From NCBI GenBank assembly GCA_964629645.1, contig CAZVSU010000011.1, positions 1 to 43,172 of the forward strand: a stretch of 43,172 nt of DNA, read 5' to 3'. Under the pieces are notes generated by a model. It searched no databases and was not told the DNA's origin. It worked only from the letters and a program-made list of their open reading frames with translations. A program made the translations under genes and the position numbers. This DNA comes from JAAKFL01 sp964629645. Its GTDB lineage: Bacteria > Chlamydiota > Chlamydiia > Chlamydiales > SLFE01. Position 1 is the first letter of the stretch, and every line of letters starts with the position of its first letter. This document shows, piece by piece, positions 33,701 to 40,604 of the stretch.

Positions 33701-34288
33701 ACAGAACTGCCGAAAGAACCCGAGACGATTCCCGAAGAAGCCAAGCCTTATCTCGATCTCTTAAGCGAAGAGGAGAAAAAGGTCTTTACCGCGAGCGTCG
33801 GCGATTATGTCAAAGCTTTGGATAAATATTTTTCTCTGGAGCACGACTGGGCAGGAATTTTGGGCCAGGACAACATTTTGCGCTATCTGCCTCGCAAACA
33901 GGTGACACTTCGGGTGCAAAGCAGCGATCGGATGGTCGATATCGCCCGCGCGGTCGTGGCGGCACAGCTGTGTCAAACGCCCCTTGTGGTGAGTTCCGAG
34001 ACAGAACGCACGCTTCCGGGCGCAGAGGTTATCGTTGAAACTGATGACGAGTTGGCACGCCGCCTTTCCTCCCTCGAGGAAAAAGCGGTGAGGCTTCTCT
34101 CTGCCCCCTCAGAAACGCTTTACGAGGCCATCGCCGATCAGGGCGTCTCCTTTTTGAGGCATCCTGTCACTGCCTCCGGCAGAATAGAATTAATGAATGT
34201 CTTACGAGAACAAAGTATTAGCTACGATTATCACCGCTATGGAAATATCGCTTACAAAGATGTCGGAAAACGAAACCCTCAATCCTAA
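30710..34288 (+). CDS. putA: Bifunctional proline dehydrogenase / P5C dehydrogenase PutA
   Basis: PutA oxidises proline to glutamate in two steps, passing electrons to the quinone pool and to NAD+. 1192 aa. The proline dehydrogenase barrel occupies about residues 100-470, with IRLVKGANLAMEQL as the substrate/FAD signature. The aldehyde dehydrogenase domain occupies about 530-1020, with the motifs ILPPWNFPCAIPTGG, ETGGKNSLI and the nucleophile Cys804 in SGQKCSACS. A further domain fills 1030-1192, as in longer PutA forms. There is no N-terminal ribbon-helix-helix DNA-binding domain, so it should not be self-regulating. The start is GTG 30710 after AAGGAAGG. It overlaps the helicase gene downstream. 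Confidence 0.95.
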   Translation: MEDSHYIAKASEMIKSVKGKSLSVETRRELAIELASLMISESRRVQSYSERVYQDQLARMMSDPEGIDFTTTVTDECFRSQSPKRVADQLAYIVKKIGVPHFLNVGKRLPLSLFKVMGSKMAALAVPIAKKMIRSEASKVILPAERDRLKKYLAHNKAQGVRVNINHLGEEILGEKEALKRLDMYLDDLSRPEIDYISIKISTICSQLNLLAREETVNRLAERLRELYRAANKHQYERDDGTLSPKFVNLDMEEYRDLELTVAVFQKVLDEPEFYHTSAGIVLQAYLPDAYLFQQQLTLWALKRVASGGAPIKIRLVKGANLAMEQLEARLRGWPQAPYVHKVDVDANFKRMVGYACQPEHAKAVHIGIGSHNLFDVAYALLLREENGVGDTVKFEMLEGMANHIRRVVLQISGEMLNYCPVAYEHEFQHAVAYLVRRLDENTSPENFLHHAFSLIPGTRDWQQQASLFSLSCHAANTVSFKLRRTQNRLVDPPRFEHRKDFRNEPDTDWSLLHNGKWAEGILKEWHSKDPISVPIVVGGEEVLPSSQNDVASRPVKDPSRPDYRVAEMSQASQKMADVALNTALMEEAAWGDVSPQERSERLAEAANIFRSKRSDLIGAMALSGGKLVTEADVEVSEAIDFIEYYRRSLLEWMSAPGLSWKPKGATLILPPWNFPCAIPTGGIAAALAAGNPVIFKPAPEAALIGWELVNIFWEAGISKKVLQFVPCKDETVGSYMVGDPRIKKVILTGSTYTAKSLMTLKPGLDLCAETGGKNSLIATALADRDLVIRDTIHSAFSHSGQKCSACSLLILEKEVYEDRHFLENLADAASSLKVGSAWDLGSRINPLIAPPSDPLLWALTSLEEGEEWLLKPEQDPSNPALWSPGIKVGVRPGSRSHLTEFFGPVLSVMKADNLDEAISLANQVPYGLTAGIHSLDEREHAYWLERIEAGNCYINRGITGAIVQRQPFGGFKQSSFGSGIKTGGPNYLLTFMTPEQTELPKEPETIPEEAKPYLDLLSEEEKKVFTASVGDYVKALDKYFSLEHDWAGILGQDNILRYLPRKQVTLRVQSSDRMVDIARAVVAAQLCQTPLVVSSETERTLPGAEVIVETDDELARRLSSLEEKAVRLLSAPSETLYEAIADQGVSFLRHPVTASGRIELMNVLREQSISYDYHRYGNIAYKDVGKRNPQS

Positions 34289-36191
34289 GCAAAAGGAAGC
34301 CGTGCAGCACTGCGACGGTCCTCTTTTGGTGATCGCCGGAGCAGGCTCGGGAAAAACACGGGTCGTCACCAAACGGATTGTCTATCTGATCGAGCAGGGC
34401 GTCATGCCCCACCAGATTTTAGGACTCACCTTCACCAATAAAGCCGCCAGCGAGATGGCAGAGCGCGTTCGTGGAGAGACAAACAGCCGCGTCCTGATCA
34501 GCACGTTTCACAGTTTGGGGGCCCGGATTTTACGGGAGTCTTACGACTCTCAGTTTGCTATTTACGACCAGGAAGACTCGGAAAAACTGCTGCGAAGCTG
34601 CATGGAAACGATCGCTGTCAGTGACAGAAAGAGTGCCGTTAAAAAGTTTCGCAGCTTGATTTCCCGCGCCAAAAACGACATGCAAGGACCGGGAGATCTC
34701 GATCCGGGCGAGTTTGAACGGGGCGATTTAAAGTTTTTCCCTGAAATCTACGCGGCCTACCAGGCGCGCCTGAAAGAGTGCCGAGCGGTTGATTTTGATG
34801 ACCTTCTTTATCTGCCTGTGACACTGTTTAAAGAAAAGCCTGAAATTCTTGATGTCTACAGATCGAGGTGGAGATACCTTTTGATCGACGAGTACCAAGA
34901 TACCAACAGCGCCCAATATCAGATGATCAAGCATCTCGCCGGCGCTCACCAGAATATCTTTGCCGTCGGCGACCCCGACCAATCCATTTATTCGTGGAGG
35001 GGAGCGACCATCCGGAACATCCTCGATTTTGAATCCGATTTTTCCGGGGCAAAAGTGATCCGCCTCGAACAAAATTATCGAAGCCGCTCCAATATCCTCA
35101 ATGCCGCGAATGCCTTGATCAGCCACAACGAGAGCCGCTACGAAAAAACTCTTTGGAGCGACCGCGGCGAAGGCGAGCCGATTCGACTCAAAATGCTCAA
35201 GACAGAGCGGGAAGAGGCCGAGTTTGTCGCCGAAAAAATTTTGCAGCATCGCAAAGAGGGTGTCTCCCTCGATCAGATGGTGATCTTTTACCGGACAAAC
35301 TTTCAATCCCGTATTTTTGAAGATTATCTCCTCCACAGGCAGATCCCATACGCCATTTATGGCGGCGTCTCCTTCTATCAGAGAAGAGAGGTCAAAGATC
35401 TTCTCGCTTTCCTCCGTATGGTGCAGACGGGCAGCGACTTTGTTGCGTTCTCCAGGACCATCAACATTCCGAAAAGGGGCATCGGGGCGAAAACGTTGGA
35501 AAAACTGGGCGAAGCCTCGATACAGGAAGGGCTTCCCGTGCTCGACTACTGCGAGAAACTGACCGCAGGCGAGCCGCTTCAACACAAAGTGCGGCTCAAT
35601 AAAAAACAAAAAGAGGCTATGGCTGATTATGCCCGGATCGTTCGCCACCTCCAGCAGTTCGACGGAACCCTTCGCGACTTGATTTTAGAGACGATCGAAT
35701 GGAGCGGCACCTTGACCTATCTGAAAGAAGATCCCGAAACCTACGAAGACCGCCGATTCAATATCCAAGAACTGGTCTCGAAGGCTGCCGAATGGGAAGA
35801 GATGGACGAATCAGGAGGGTTATCCGAGTTCCTTTCGGAGCTTTCGTTGATGTCTGCAGTGGACCGGGTGGAAGAGGCCGGAGATAAGATCCGTTTGATG
35901 ACTTTGCACAACGGCAAAGGGCTTGAGTTCGACATTGTCTTCGTTGTCGGCTTAGAAGAGGATCTTCTTCCCCACATCAATTCGAAAGAACCTGCCTCCG
36001 AGCTTGAAGAGGAGAGGCGCCTCTTTTATGTGGGCATGACAAGAGCCCGCGAACAGCTTTATCTGACCCACTCAAAATTTCGTTATATGTGGGGCATGCT
36101 CCGCTACATGCCTCCCAGCCGATTTATCGAAGAGTTGCCCGAAAATCTCATTGAAACAGACGTTTATGACGACGATTTTTGGATGGAATAG
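34260..36191 (+). CDS. uvrD: UvrD/PcrA-type superfamily 1 DNA helicase
   Basis: 3'-5' DNA helicase for nucleotide excision repair, mismatch repair or replication restart. 643 aa from the chosen start. All SF1A motifs are present: LNPKQKEAV (Q motif), AGAGSGKT (Walker A), LIDEYQDTN (II), VGDPDQSIYSWRGA (III), QNYRS (IV), LMTLHNGKGLEFD (V) and YVGMTRAR (VI). It is shorter than E. coli UvrD (720 aa) and lacks the C-terminal Tudor-like extension; chlamydial UvrD is similarly short from memory. Start choice is uncertain: ATG 34260 places the Q motif at a normal distance, while 34239 and 34197 are also in frame. It overlaps putA by 29 nt at the chosen start. Confidence 0.95.
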   Translation: MSENETLNPKQKEAVQHCDGPLLVIAGAGSGKTRVVTKRIVYLIEQGVMPHQILGLTFTNKAASEMAERVRGETNSRVLISTFHSLGARILRESYDSQFAIYDQEDSEKLLRSCMETIAVSDRKSAVKKFRSLISRAKNDMQGPGDLDPGEFERGDLKFFPEIYAAYQARLKECRAVDFDDLLYLPVTLFKEKPEILDVYRSRWRYLLIDEYQDTNSAQYQMIKHLAGAHQNIFAVGDPDQSIYSWRGATIRNILDFESDFSGAKVIRLEQNYRSRSNILNAANALISHNESRYEKTLWSDRGEGEPIRLKMLKTEREEAEFVAEKILQHRKEGVSLDQMVIFYRTNFQSRIFEDYLLHRQIPYAIYGGVSFYQRREVKDLLAFLRMVQTGSDFVAFSRTINIPKRGIGAKTLEKLGEASIQEGLPVLDYCEKLTAGEPLQHKVRLNKKQKEAMADYARIVRHLQQFDGTLRDLILETIEWSGTLTYLKEDPETYEDRRFNIQELVSKAAEWEEMDESGGLSEFLSELSLMSAVDRVEEAGDKIRLMTLHNGKGLEFDIVFVVGLEEDLLPHINSKEPASELEEERRLFYVGMTRAREQLYLTHSKFRYMWGMLRYMPPSRFIEELPENLIETDVYDDDFWME

Positions 36192-36245
36192 GAGGATGAC
36201 CATGCAGCCGATCAAAATTGCCATTTGCCCGGAAGGGCTACCAGC

Positions 36246-36300
36246 CCTAGGGGACGTCTTCAAATTTCGAATGACTTCATTTGAGTTCTTTCCCCTTAGG
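36246..36300. repeat. Degenerate copy of the 20256-20300 hairpin
   Basis: CGTCTTCAAATTTCGAATG plus ACTT at 36255-36277 equals 20261-20283 exactly (23 nt). The right arm has decayed: ATTTGA is kept but the following bases no longer complement the left arm. The outer ends still pair roughly (CCTAGGGGA at 36246 against TCCCCTTAGG at 36291). It lies inside a broken gene, consistent with an inserted element. Confidence 0.75.
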
Positions 36301-36362
36301 AGGGCACGCTAGCAGGAGGGGCAATATTAATCAAATATAGCCCCTCCTGCTAGCGTGCCCTC
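36300..36362. repeat. Perfect 23-bp inverted repeat
   Basis: Bases 36300-36322 are the exact reverse complement of 36340-36362 (arm begins GAGGGCACGCTAGCAGG), with a 17-nt AT-rich loop. It abuts the degenerate hairpin directly. No T tract follows on either strand, so it is not a standard terminator. It would form a very stable RNA hairpin about 110 nt after the uvrD stop. Confidence 0.85.
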
Positions 36363-36503
36363 GGGGGATCATCCAAACCTCTCTCAAAATTGACAAAGAG
36401 ATAAAAGAGAGCATCGTGGCGATGAGCTTGAACGAATATAAAGATGACTATGATTTCGTGATGCAGCAGGAGTGCTGCTGCACGCTTTACTAAAGGGGCC
36501 TCC

Positions 36504-36887
36504 ATGACAGTCATAGATAGCGTTCCCATTTTCAGCGGCATCCCCTACGGCGCTGATGAACTGCAAAGATCGCTTGAGATCGCAAGCGTCGTTGATAATG
36601 GCACCCACCTTGCCGTCGGGGTCTCTTATATTGGCACCGACAAAGACCCGATCGAAGCTTACGAAATTCCACAGTCCCGTCTTTGTTGGGTGACAGATGG
36701 CCCCGATCCCAGATACCTGGTTTTAATCCGTCGCCACCTCGCAACAGACGCTTTGCCCATCGCGATCACGAAGACAGTGCAGATCAAAAAGGATGAAGAG
36801 GAGACACTCGTTGTCGCTTCCTACGAAGATTACTGCGAGGAAAGGGACTTCGTCACACAAGGCGAAGGGTGCTGTCTTTTATCGTAA
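36504..36887 (+). CDS. Small protein ending in a CaaX-like GCCLLS, unknown
   Basis: 127 aa, no signal peptide or membrane segment, not recognised. The last four residues, CLLS, fit a eukaryotic CaaX box for farnesylation (Cys, two aliphatic residues, Ser), and the extra Cys just before it is placed like the palmitoylated cysteines near Ras C-termini. Bacteria do not prenylate proteins this way, but effectors of intracellular bacteria can be modified by host enzymes after delivery. ATG 36504 follows AAAGGGG at 5 nt. The stop overlaps the convergent 608-aa gene by 9 nt. The broken gene just upstream also ends in a cysteine run. Effector status is inference from the terminus and host association. 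Confidence 0.7.
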   Translation: MTVIDSVPIFSGIPYGADELQRSLEIASVVDNGTHLAVGVSYIGTDKDPIEAYEIPQSRLCWVTDGPDPRYLVLIRRHLATDALPIAITKTVQIKKDEEETLVVASYEDYCEERDFVTQGEGCCLLS

Positions 36888-38705
36888 AGGGTCGGGAGGT
36901 TTTTTGAAAAAATGCCTTTTTGCGTTGTACCGGGCATTGAAATAGCGTTCGAGTTCGTGTGAGATTTTTGAGGAGGGCTCCTCCTCGTGGCCGTCATCGC
37001 AAAAAAGGGCAATCTCTTCGCTTAAGTATTGTGTCATGCACTCCAGAAGGCGGTCCCTTTTCTCTTCGATTTGGAGAGGGAGAGGGAGATCCAGCTCTTT
37101 TTGAAAAGCGAGCACCTGGTGAATGCTGCTCGTTTGGACCATAAGCTCGAAATGTTTCAAGAGAGGGGGCGGGTATCCCACTTTTTCAGAAAAATACTGA
37201 AGATAAAGCGATAGGGCAGCGCGTCCTAGCAAACGCCCTTGCTTTAGGACGTAATGGAGGGTTGTGGCTTCGATTTCGGTCTGAGGCTGCTTCAGTTGTC
37301 CCTTAATTTCTTCTGCAGATAGGGACAGCGCCTCTTCGATAAGCGCAAAGCTTGCGCGGTACCGCTCTTTGGGCTCCCCTTCATGAAGGGCGGGATTTTC
37401 AAGATCGTGCCACTCCTGGAACAGTTTTTCATAGGGATATTCGATAAAGTACTTATTGATGAGATGGTGGGTTTGGGACACGTAGTCGAAAGGAGAGGGA
37501 TGGGCCCGCACTTGATCAAAAAATTGGTGGGCGGCGGCTTCGTCATCCTTACTTTTTAATTCTTCGTAGGGAGCGGCTTGGTAGATGGCGTCGCTGAGTT
37601 TCTCATGGAGAGTGATCATCGGGTCGGCACTTTGGTTGAACGCGAGCTTTTTGAGATGGAGCAGTTCTTTTGCTTTTTGGTTCAGCCGCTGCCCGGGGAG
37701 AAGGTCGGCTGCCACCTGCTTTTTAATTTTCAAAACAGCGCGGAAATGGGTCAAAAGATCCATCCGGAGGGGGTTAGCCGGAATCAGCGCATTGGAAAGC
37801 GCCCAGCCGGCATATTGCGACGGGTGGGGAAAGCCCGTTTGGGTCACGACAGTCGAGACGCGAAAGCTTTTGGGATCGGGAACACTTGGAACCCGCGAGG
37901 TTTGACTCCGTTTGAACTGTCCCTCGACAGTGATCACCTCCCCTGGGAAAGGAGTGAGCATTTGCGACATGGAGATCACCGATGACGACGTGTCCCCCTC
38001 TGTTTCTCTTGCAATGATGGGCGTTTGACGGAGGAGTTCGCTGATGTCATCGGAAAACTTTTCTGTGAGATCGGACGTTTTGGTCAAGGTGATGGCCCGC
38101 ATGCAGAACAGATCCCGTTCGTTTTTTGAATACTCGACCAACTTGCCTTTTTTCAGATTGGTCGCAATCTGCTCCATTGTTTTTTCTTCACTTTCGCCTA
38201 AAGTGTCAAAGCGGACAAAGATTTCGCTCGGTATTTCGATAAGGATTTTTTTTATTTTTGCATCGATCAAAAGAAGGCCGGTCTGCGTGTAGAGAAAGCG
38301 GACGATCGTCTCCCCTACTGTTTTCGGAGGCTTCCGACTTTTGATGAGAAGAGCGTTGTATTGATTGATCGAATCCAAAGCGTGACGAGCCCAGTGCTGC
38401 TCCTCTTCACTCCCTCTTTTCATCTTCTGGATGAGGCGGTAGTGCTTTTTCAACGTTTCGATCGAGCTGAACAGGATCTGACGGATTCCTCTCCGCTTGA
38501 CCTGATATTCATTTCGGTGAAAAAGGGGATAAAGCAGAGAATGTCTCTTTTTGGCTTTGATTAAGTGATTGCCTTCGATATCAATGTCGAGCAGGGTGGG
38601 AGTTTTTCTCTTCGCAACATCGACAATAAAATCAAGATTCTTAATGGCAACATCGAGGAGAACCATGATGTTGTCACGTAAAAGATTCGCTTTTTCTTTT
38701 GTCAC
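36879..38705 (-). CDS. Large soluble protein, unknown
   Basis: 608 aa, not recognised; no signal peptide or membrane helix. The N-terminal 180 residues are helical and basic (IKAKKRHSLLYPLFHRNEYQVKRRG). A possible beta-rich insert lies around 240-300 (FPGEVITVEGQFKRSQTSR). The C-terminal half is helical, with many His/Tyr/Phe residues, and ends with a basic tail (FNARYNAKRHFFKKPPDPLR). It is 22 nt downstream of the methyltransferase gene, so it may be the third gene of a transcript with that gene and the pseudouridine synthase. That context hints at RNA or translation but proves nothing. Confidence 0.75.
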   Translation of the reverse strand: MTKEKANLLRDNIMVLLDVAIKNLDFIVDVAKRKTPTLLDIDIEGNHLIKAKKRHSLLYPLFHRNEYQVKRRGIRQILFSSIETLKKHYRLIQKMKRGSEEEQHWARHALDSINQYNALLIKSRKPPKTVGETIVRFLYTQTGLLLIDAKIKKILIEIPSEIFVRFDTLGESEEKTMEQIATNLKKGKLVEYSKNERDLFCMRAITLTKTSDLTEKFSDDISELLRQTPIIARETEGDTSSSVISMSQMLTPFPGEVITVEGQFKRSQTSRVPSVPDPKSFRVSTVVTQTGFPHPSQYAGWALSNALIPANPLRMDLLTHFRAVLKIKKQVAADLLPGQRLNQKAKELLHLKKLAFNQSADPMITLHEKLSDAIYQAAPYEELKSKDDEAAAHQFFDQVRAHPSPFDYVSQTHHLINKYFIEYPYEKLFQEWHDLENPALHEGEPKERYRASFALIEEALSLSAEEIKGQLKQPQTEIEATTLHYVLKQGRLLGRAALSLYLQYFSEKVGYPPPLLKHFELMVQTSSIHQVLAFQKELDLPLPLQIEEKRDRLLECMTQYLSEEIALFCDDGHEEEPSSKISHELERYFNARYNAKRHFFKKPPDPLR

Positions 38706-38727
38706 AAGACGCCTCGCTACCTAAAGC

Positions 38728-39864
38728 TTACGATACTTCCGGAACAGGTTTTCCACAAGCAGCCACTACATTCAGGGAGGTGTTGTCATTGAGGATGAGT
38801 GAGTTTTGATGCTCAAGGGCGCCGTCCACACTGATGAGCTCACCACGTTTTAAGTACTCGAAAGCTTTTGCGGATTGGGGGAGGGATTTAAGGCGGCTGC
38901 TAAGCTTTTTTTTGCCCGGTGTGCCGCAGAGATAAAAGACTTTGCCCTCTTCTTTTTCAAAAGGGGGACTCACCACGCGGTAGAGATCCTGTTCGGGTTG
39001 TTGCGGCCAGCCCGCTTCTTTAGGCCTGACAATCAAATAGGACGCTTTCAAAGAATTGAGATTGATTGACGCTGCCCTCTGCAGCTCTTTTAAAAGAGTG
39101 GGCTTTTCATATTCCCGTTGCGCATAGCATGGGAAGTTGCCCTCGAGTGCGGGACATTTTCCGCGCCAAACGCAAGGCGCCTGGACGGGAATGCCGTCGC
39201 TGACGAGCTCATCTCTTAGACTCAAAACGCGTCTGTTGCTCTCCTCAAAAGATCCCTCGATGATCACAAGGTGCCCATCAGGGGATAGGCGGGAGAGGAG
39301 AGTGTGAACGAAAGAGAGCTGCTCCTTTTTCCAGCCCGAACGCGATGACGGAAAAAGTTCGCTAAGGGAGTGGCCGATTGTGATGAGGTCATAGGACTCC
39401 CCCACCGGTAAGGAGTTTTTTTTGAGGTCCCCTTTTTTAACAGTGACCGGATACCCTTGCCTGCCGCAGAATTCAGCCCCAAATTTCACCGCCTCTAAGC
39501 TCACATCGAGAGCCGTGACGTCCGAACAGCCCAGTTTGAGCGCGGCAAAAGCAACGGGACAGGGGCCGCTGCAGAGGTCGAGCACTTTTTTTGGCTGTGA
39601 GGGGATTTCGCTCAAAATCGAAAGCGCCTCTTGGTAGTGAAGCGGCCAGTAATACAGGAGGTAGTCCGCCAGAGTCTTCACATCGTTGAAATAGTGGGAG
39701 CCACCTCTTTGAAAGGTCTCTTGCAGACCCTTAATCGTATTCACGACTCCGCGAAATTCTCGCGTTTGCAGCCGATCAGTCGGTCCTTTAAGCTTGGTCA
39801 GGCGGCGCCAGTGCTGGATAAGGTCGGGGATCAGCTGTTCCATTTGAGGTTTTGCTCGTTTCAT
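38728..39864 (-). CDS. Rsm22/METTL17-like ribosome-associated methyltransferase
   Basis: 378 aa. A class I SAM-binding motif, VLDLCSGPCPVAFAALKLG, is followed by VTALDVSLEAV. The family-specific part is a cysteine block in the C-terminal half, APCVWRGKCPALEGNFPCYAQ split as C-x5-C-x8-C, plus a later Cys in VFYLCGTPGK. This resembles the four-cysteine Fe-S site of mitochondrial METTL17/Rsm22 proteins, which act on the small ribosomal subunit. Catalytic activity of the family is debated. ATG 39864 shares one base with the pseudouridine synthase stop (TGATG), so the longer frame reaching into that gene is rejected. Operon partner of an rRNA modification gene. Confidence 0.82.
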   Translation of the reverse strand: MKRAKPQMEQLIPDLIQHWRRLTKLKGPTDRLQTREFRGVVNTIKGLQETFQRGGSHYFNDVKTLADYLLYYWPLHYQEALSILSEIPSQPKKVLDLCSGPCPVAFAALKLGCSDVTALDVSLEAVKFGAEFCGRQGYPVTVKKGDLKKNSLPVGESYDLITIGHSLSELFPSSRSGWKKEQLSFVHTLLSRLSPDGHLVIIEGSFEESNRRVLSLRDELVSDGIPVQAPCVWRGKCPALEGNFPCYAQREYEKPTLLKELQRAASINLNSLKASYLIVRPKEAGWPQQPEQDLYRVVSPPFEKEEGKVFYLCGTPGKKKLSSRLKSLPQSAKAFEYLKRGELISVDGALEHQNSLILNDNTSLNVVAACGKPVPEVS

Positions 39865-40577
39865 CAATCCAAGACCTCTCTGATTTCGGGCGCTGTCAGA
39901 GCGCGATAGTGTCCGCTCGCCAAGGTTCCCAGCGTAATGTGGCCCACTCGGATCCGTTTGAGCGACCACACCTCCAGACCCGCTTTTTCCAAGATACGGC
40001 GCACCTCGTGCTTTTTCCCTTCCATCACTGTCACTTTAACCGTATTTTTTCTGACCTTTGCCACTCTCACCGGTTTGACAAAGATTCCCTCGACAAGCGT
40101 GCCGTCGGCGATTTTTTTTAGAAAAAAGGGAGTGATTTCATGATCGGTTTTTGCGATGTATTCTTTTTCGATGTTTTTGGATGGATGGATCAACCCTTGA
40201 GCAAAATGACCGTCGTTTGTGACGAGAATGAGCCCCTCGGTGTCTTTATCGAGGCGCCCTACAGTAAACAGTCTTTTGTCGACATCAGAAAAAAGATCAA
40301 CGACAAGGCGACTCCGCTTTGACAGTCGTTTATTGGTGCAGACATATCCTTTGGGTTTATTCAGGGCGTAATAAACTTTTTCTTCCTCTTGACCGATCGG
40401 CTTCCCGTCGACGAGAATCTCATCTTCTTCGAGCGAGGCAGGTGTCTGGGGAAGCAAGACAGTCTGTCCATTCAGCTCGACGCGCCCTTCGAAGATGATC
40501 TCTTCGCAGCGCCGTCTAGAGCCTACCCCTGCTGCTGCCATCACTTTGGCTAATCTTTTTTTTTCTGATGGTTTCAT
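39864..40577 (-). CDS. rluB: RsuA/RluB-family rRNA pseudouridine synthase
   Basis: 237 aa. An N-terminal S4 RNA-binding domain (about 5-60, RLAKVMAAAGVGSRRRCEEI) precedes the catalytic domain, where VGRLDKDTEGLILVTNDG carries the catalytic Asp110. The YYALNKPKGYVCT block and the closing KHEVRRILEKAGLEVWSLKR are also family hallmarks. The enzyme isomerises specific uridines in rRNA. Which subfamily member it is (RluB, RluE, RluF or RsuA) cannot be settled by eye; the S4 domain and RRIL...LKR end fit RluB best. First gene of the -strand cluster, translationally coupled to the Rsm22-like gene. Confidence 0.9.
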   Translation of the reverse strand: MKPSEKKRLAKVMAAAGVGSRRRCEEIIFEGRVELNGQTVLLPQTPASLEEDEILVDGKPIGQEEEKVYYALNKPKGYVCTNKRLSKRSRLVVDLFSDVDKRLFTVGRLDKDTEGLILVTNDGHFAQGLIHPSKNIEKEYIAKTDHEITPFFLKKIADGTLVEGIFVKPVRVAKVRKNTVKVTVMEGKKHEVRRILEKAGLEVWSLKRIRVGHITLGTLASGHYRALTAPEIREVLD

Positions 40578-40604
40578 AACTTGCTAATTAATAGTAATTC
40601 AAAA

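Larger units (their letters stand above)
36202..36493 (+). pseudogene. Small gene broken by hairpin elements; Cys-rich C-terminal end
   Basis: An excellent AGGAGG (36190-36195) overlapping the uvrD stop precedes ATG 36202, which encodes MQPIKIAICPEGLPA before entering a repeat and stopping at 36310-36312. After two hairpins a different frame is open from about 36341 and reads IIQTSLKIDKEIKESIVAMS, then a Tyr/Asp-rich segment, ending CCCTLY with TAA at 36491-36493. The downstream part has no good start of its own. The simplest reading is one small gene interrupted by an insertion of about 120 bp. The ending resembles that of the intact gene 10 nt downstream (GCCLLS). Reconstruction is inference. 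Confidence 0.45.

Noticed and set aside
34728..35648. 306-aa open frame antisense to the helicase gene
   Set aside because: The opposite strand carries all SF1 helicase motifs in this span. The antisense peptide resembles no family and arises from biased codon use.
36300..36362. Intrinsic terminator for putA-uvrD
   Set aside because: The stem is perfect but no T tract follows on the plus strand, and the loop is 17 nt.
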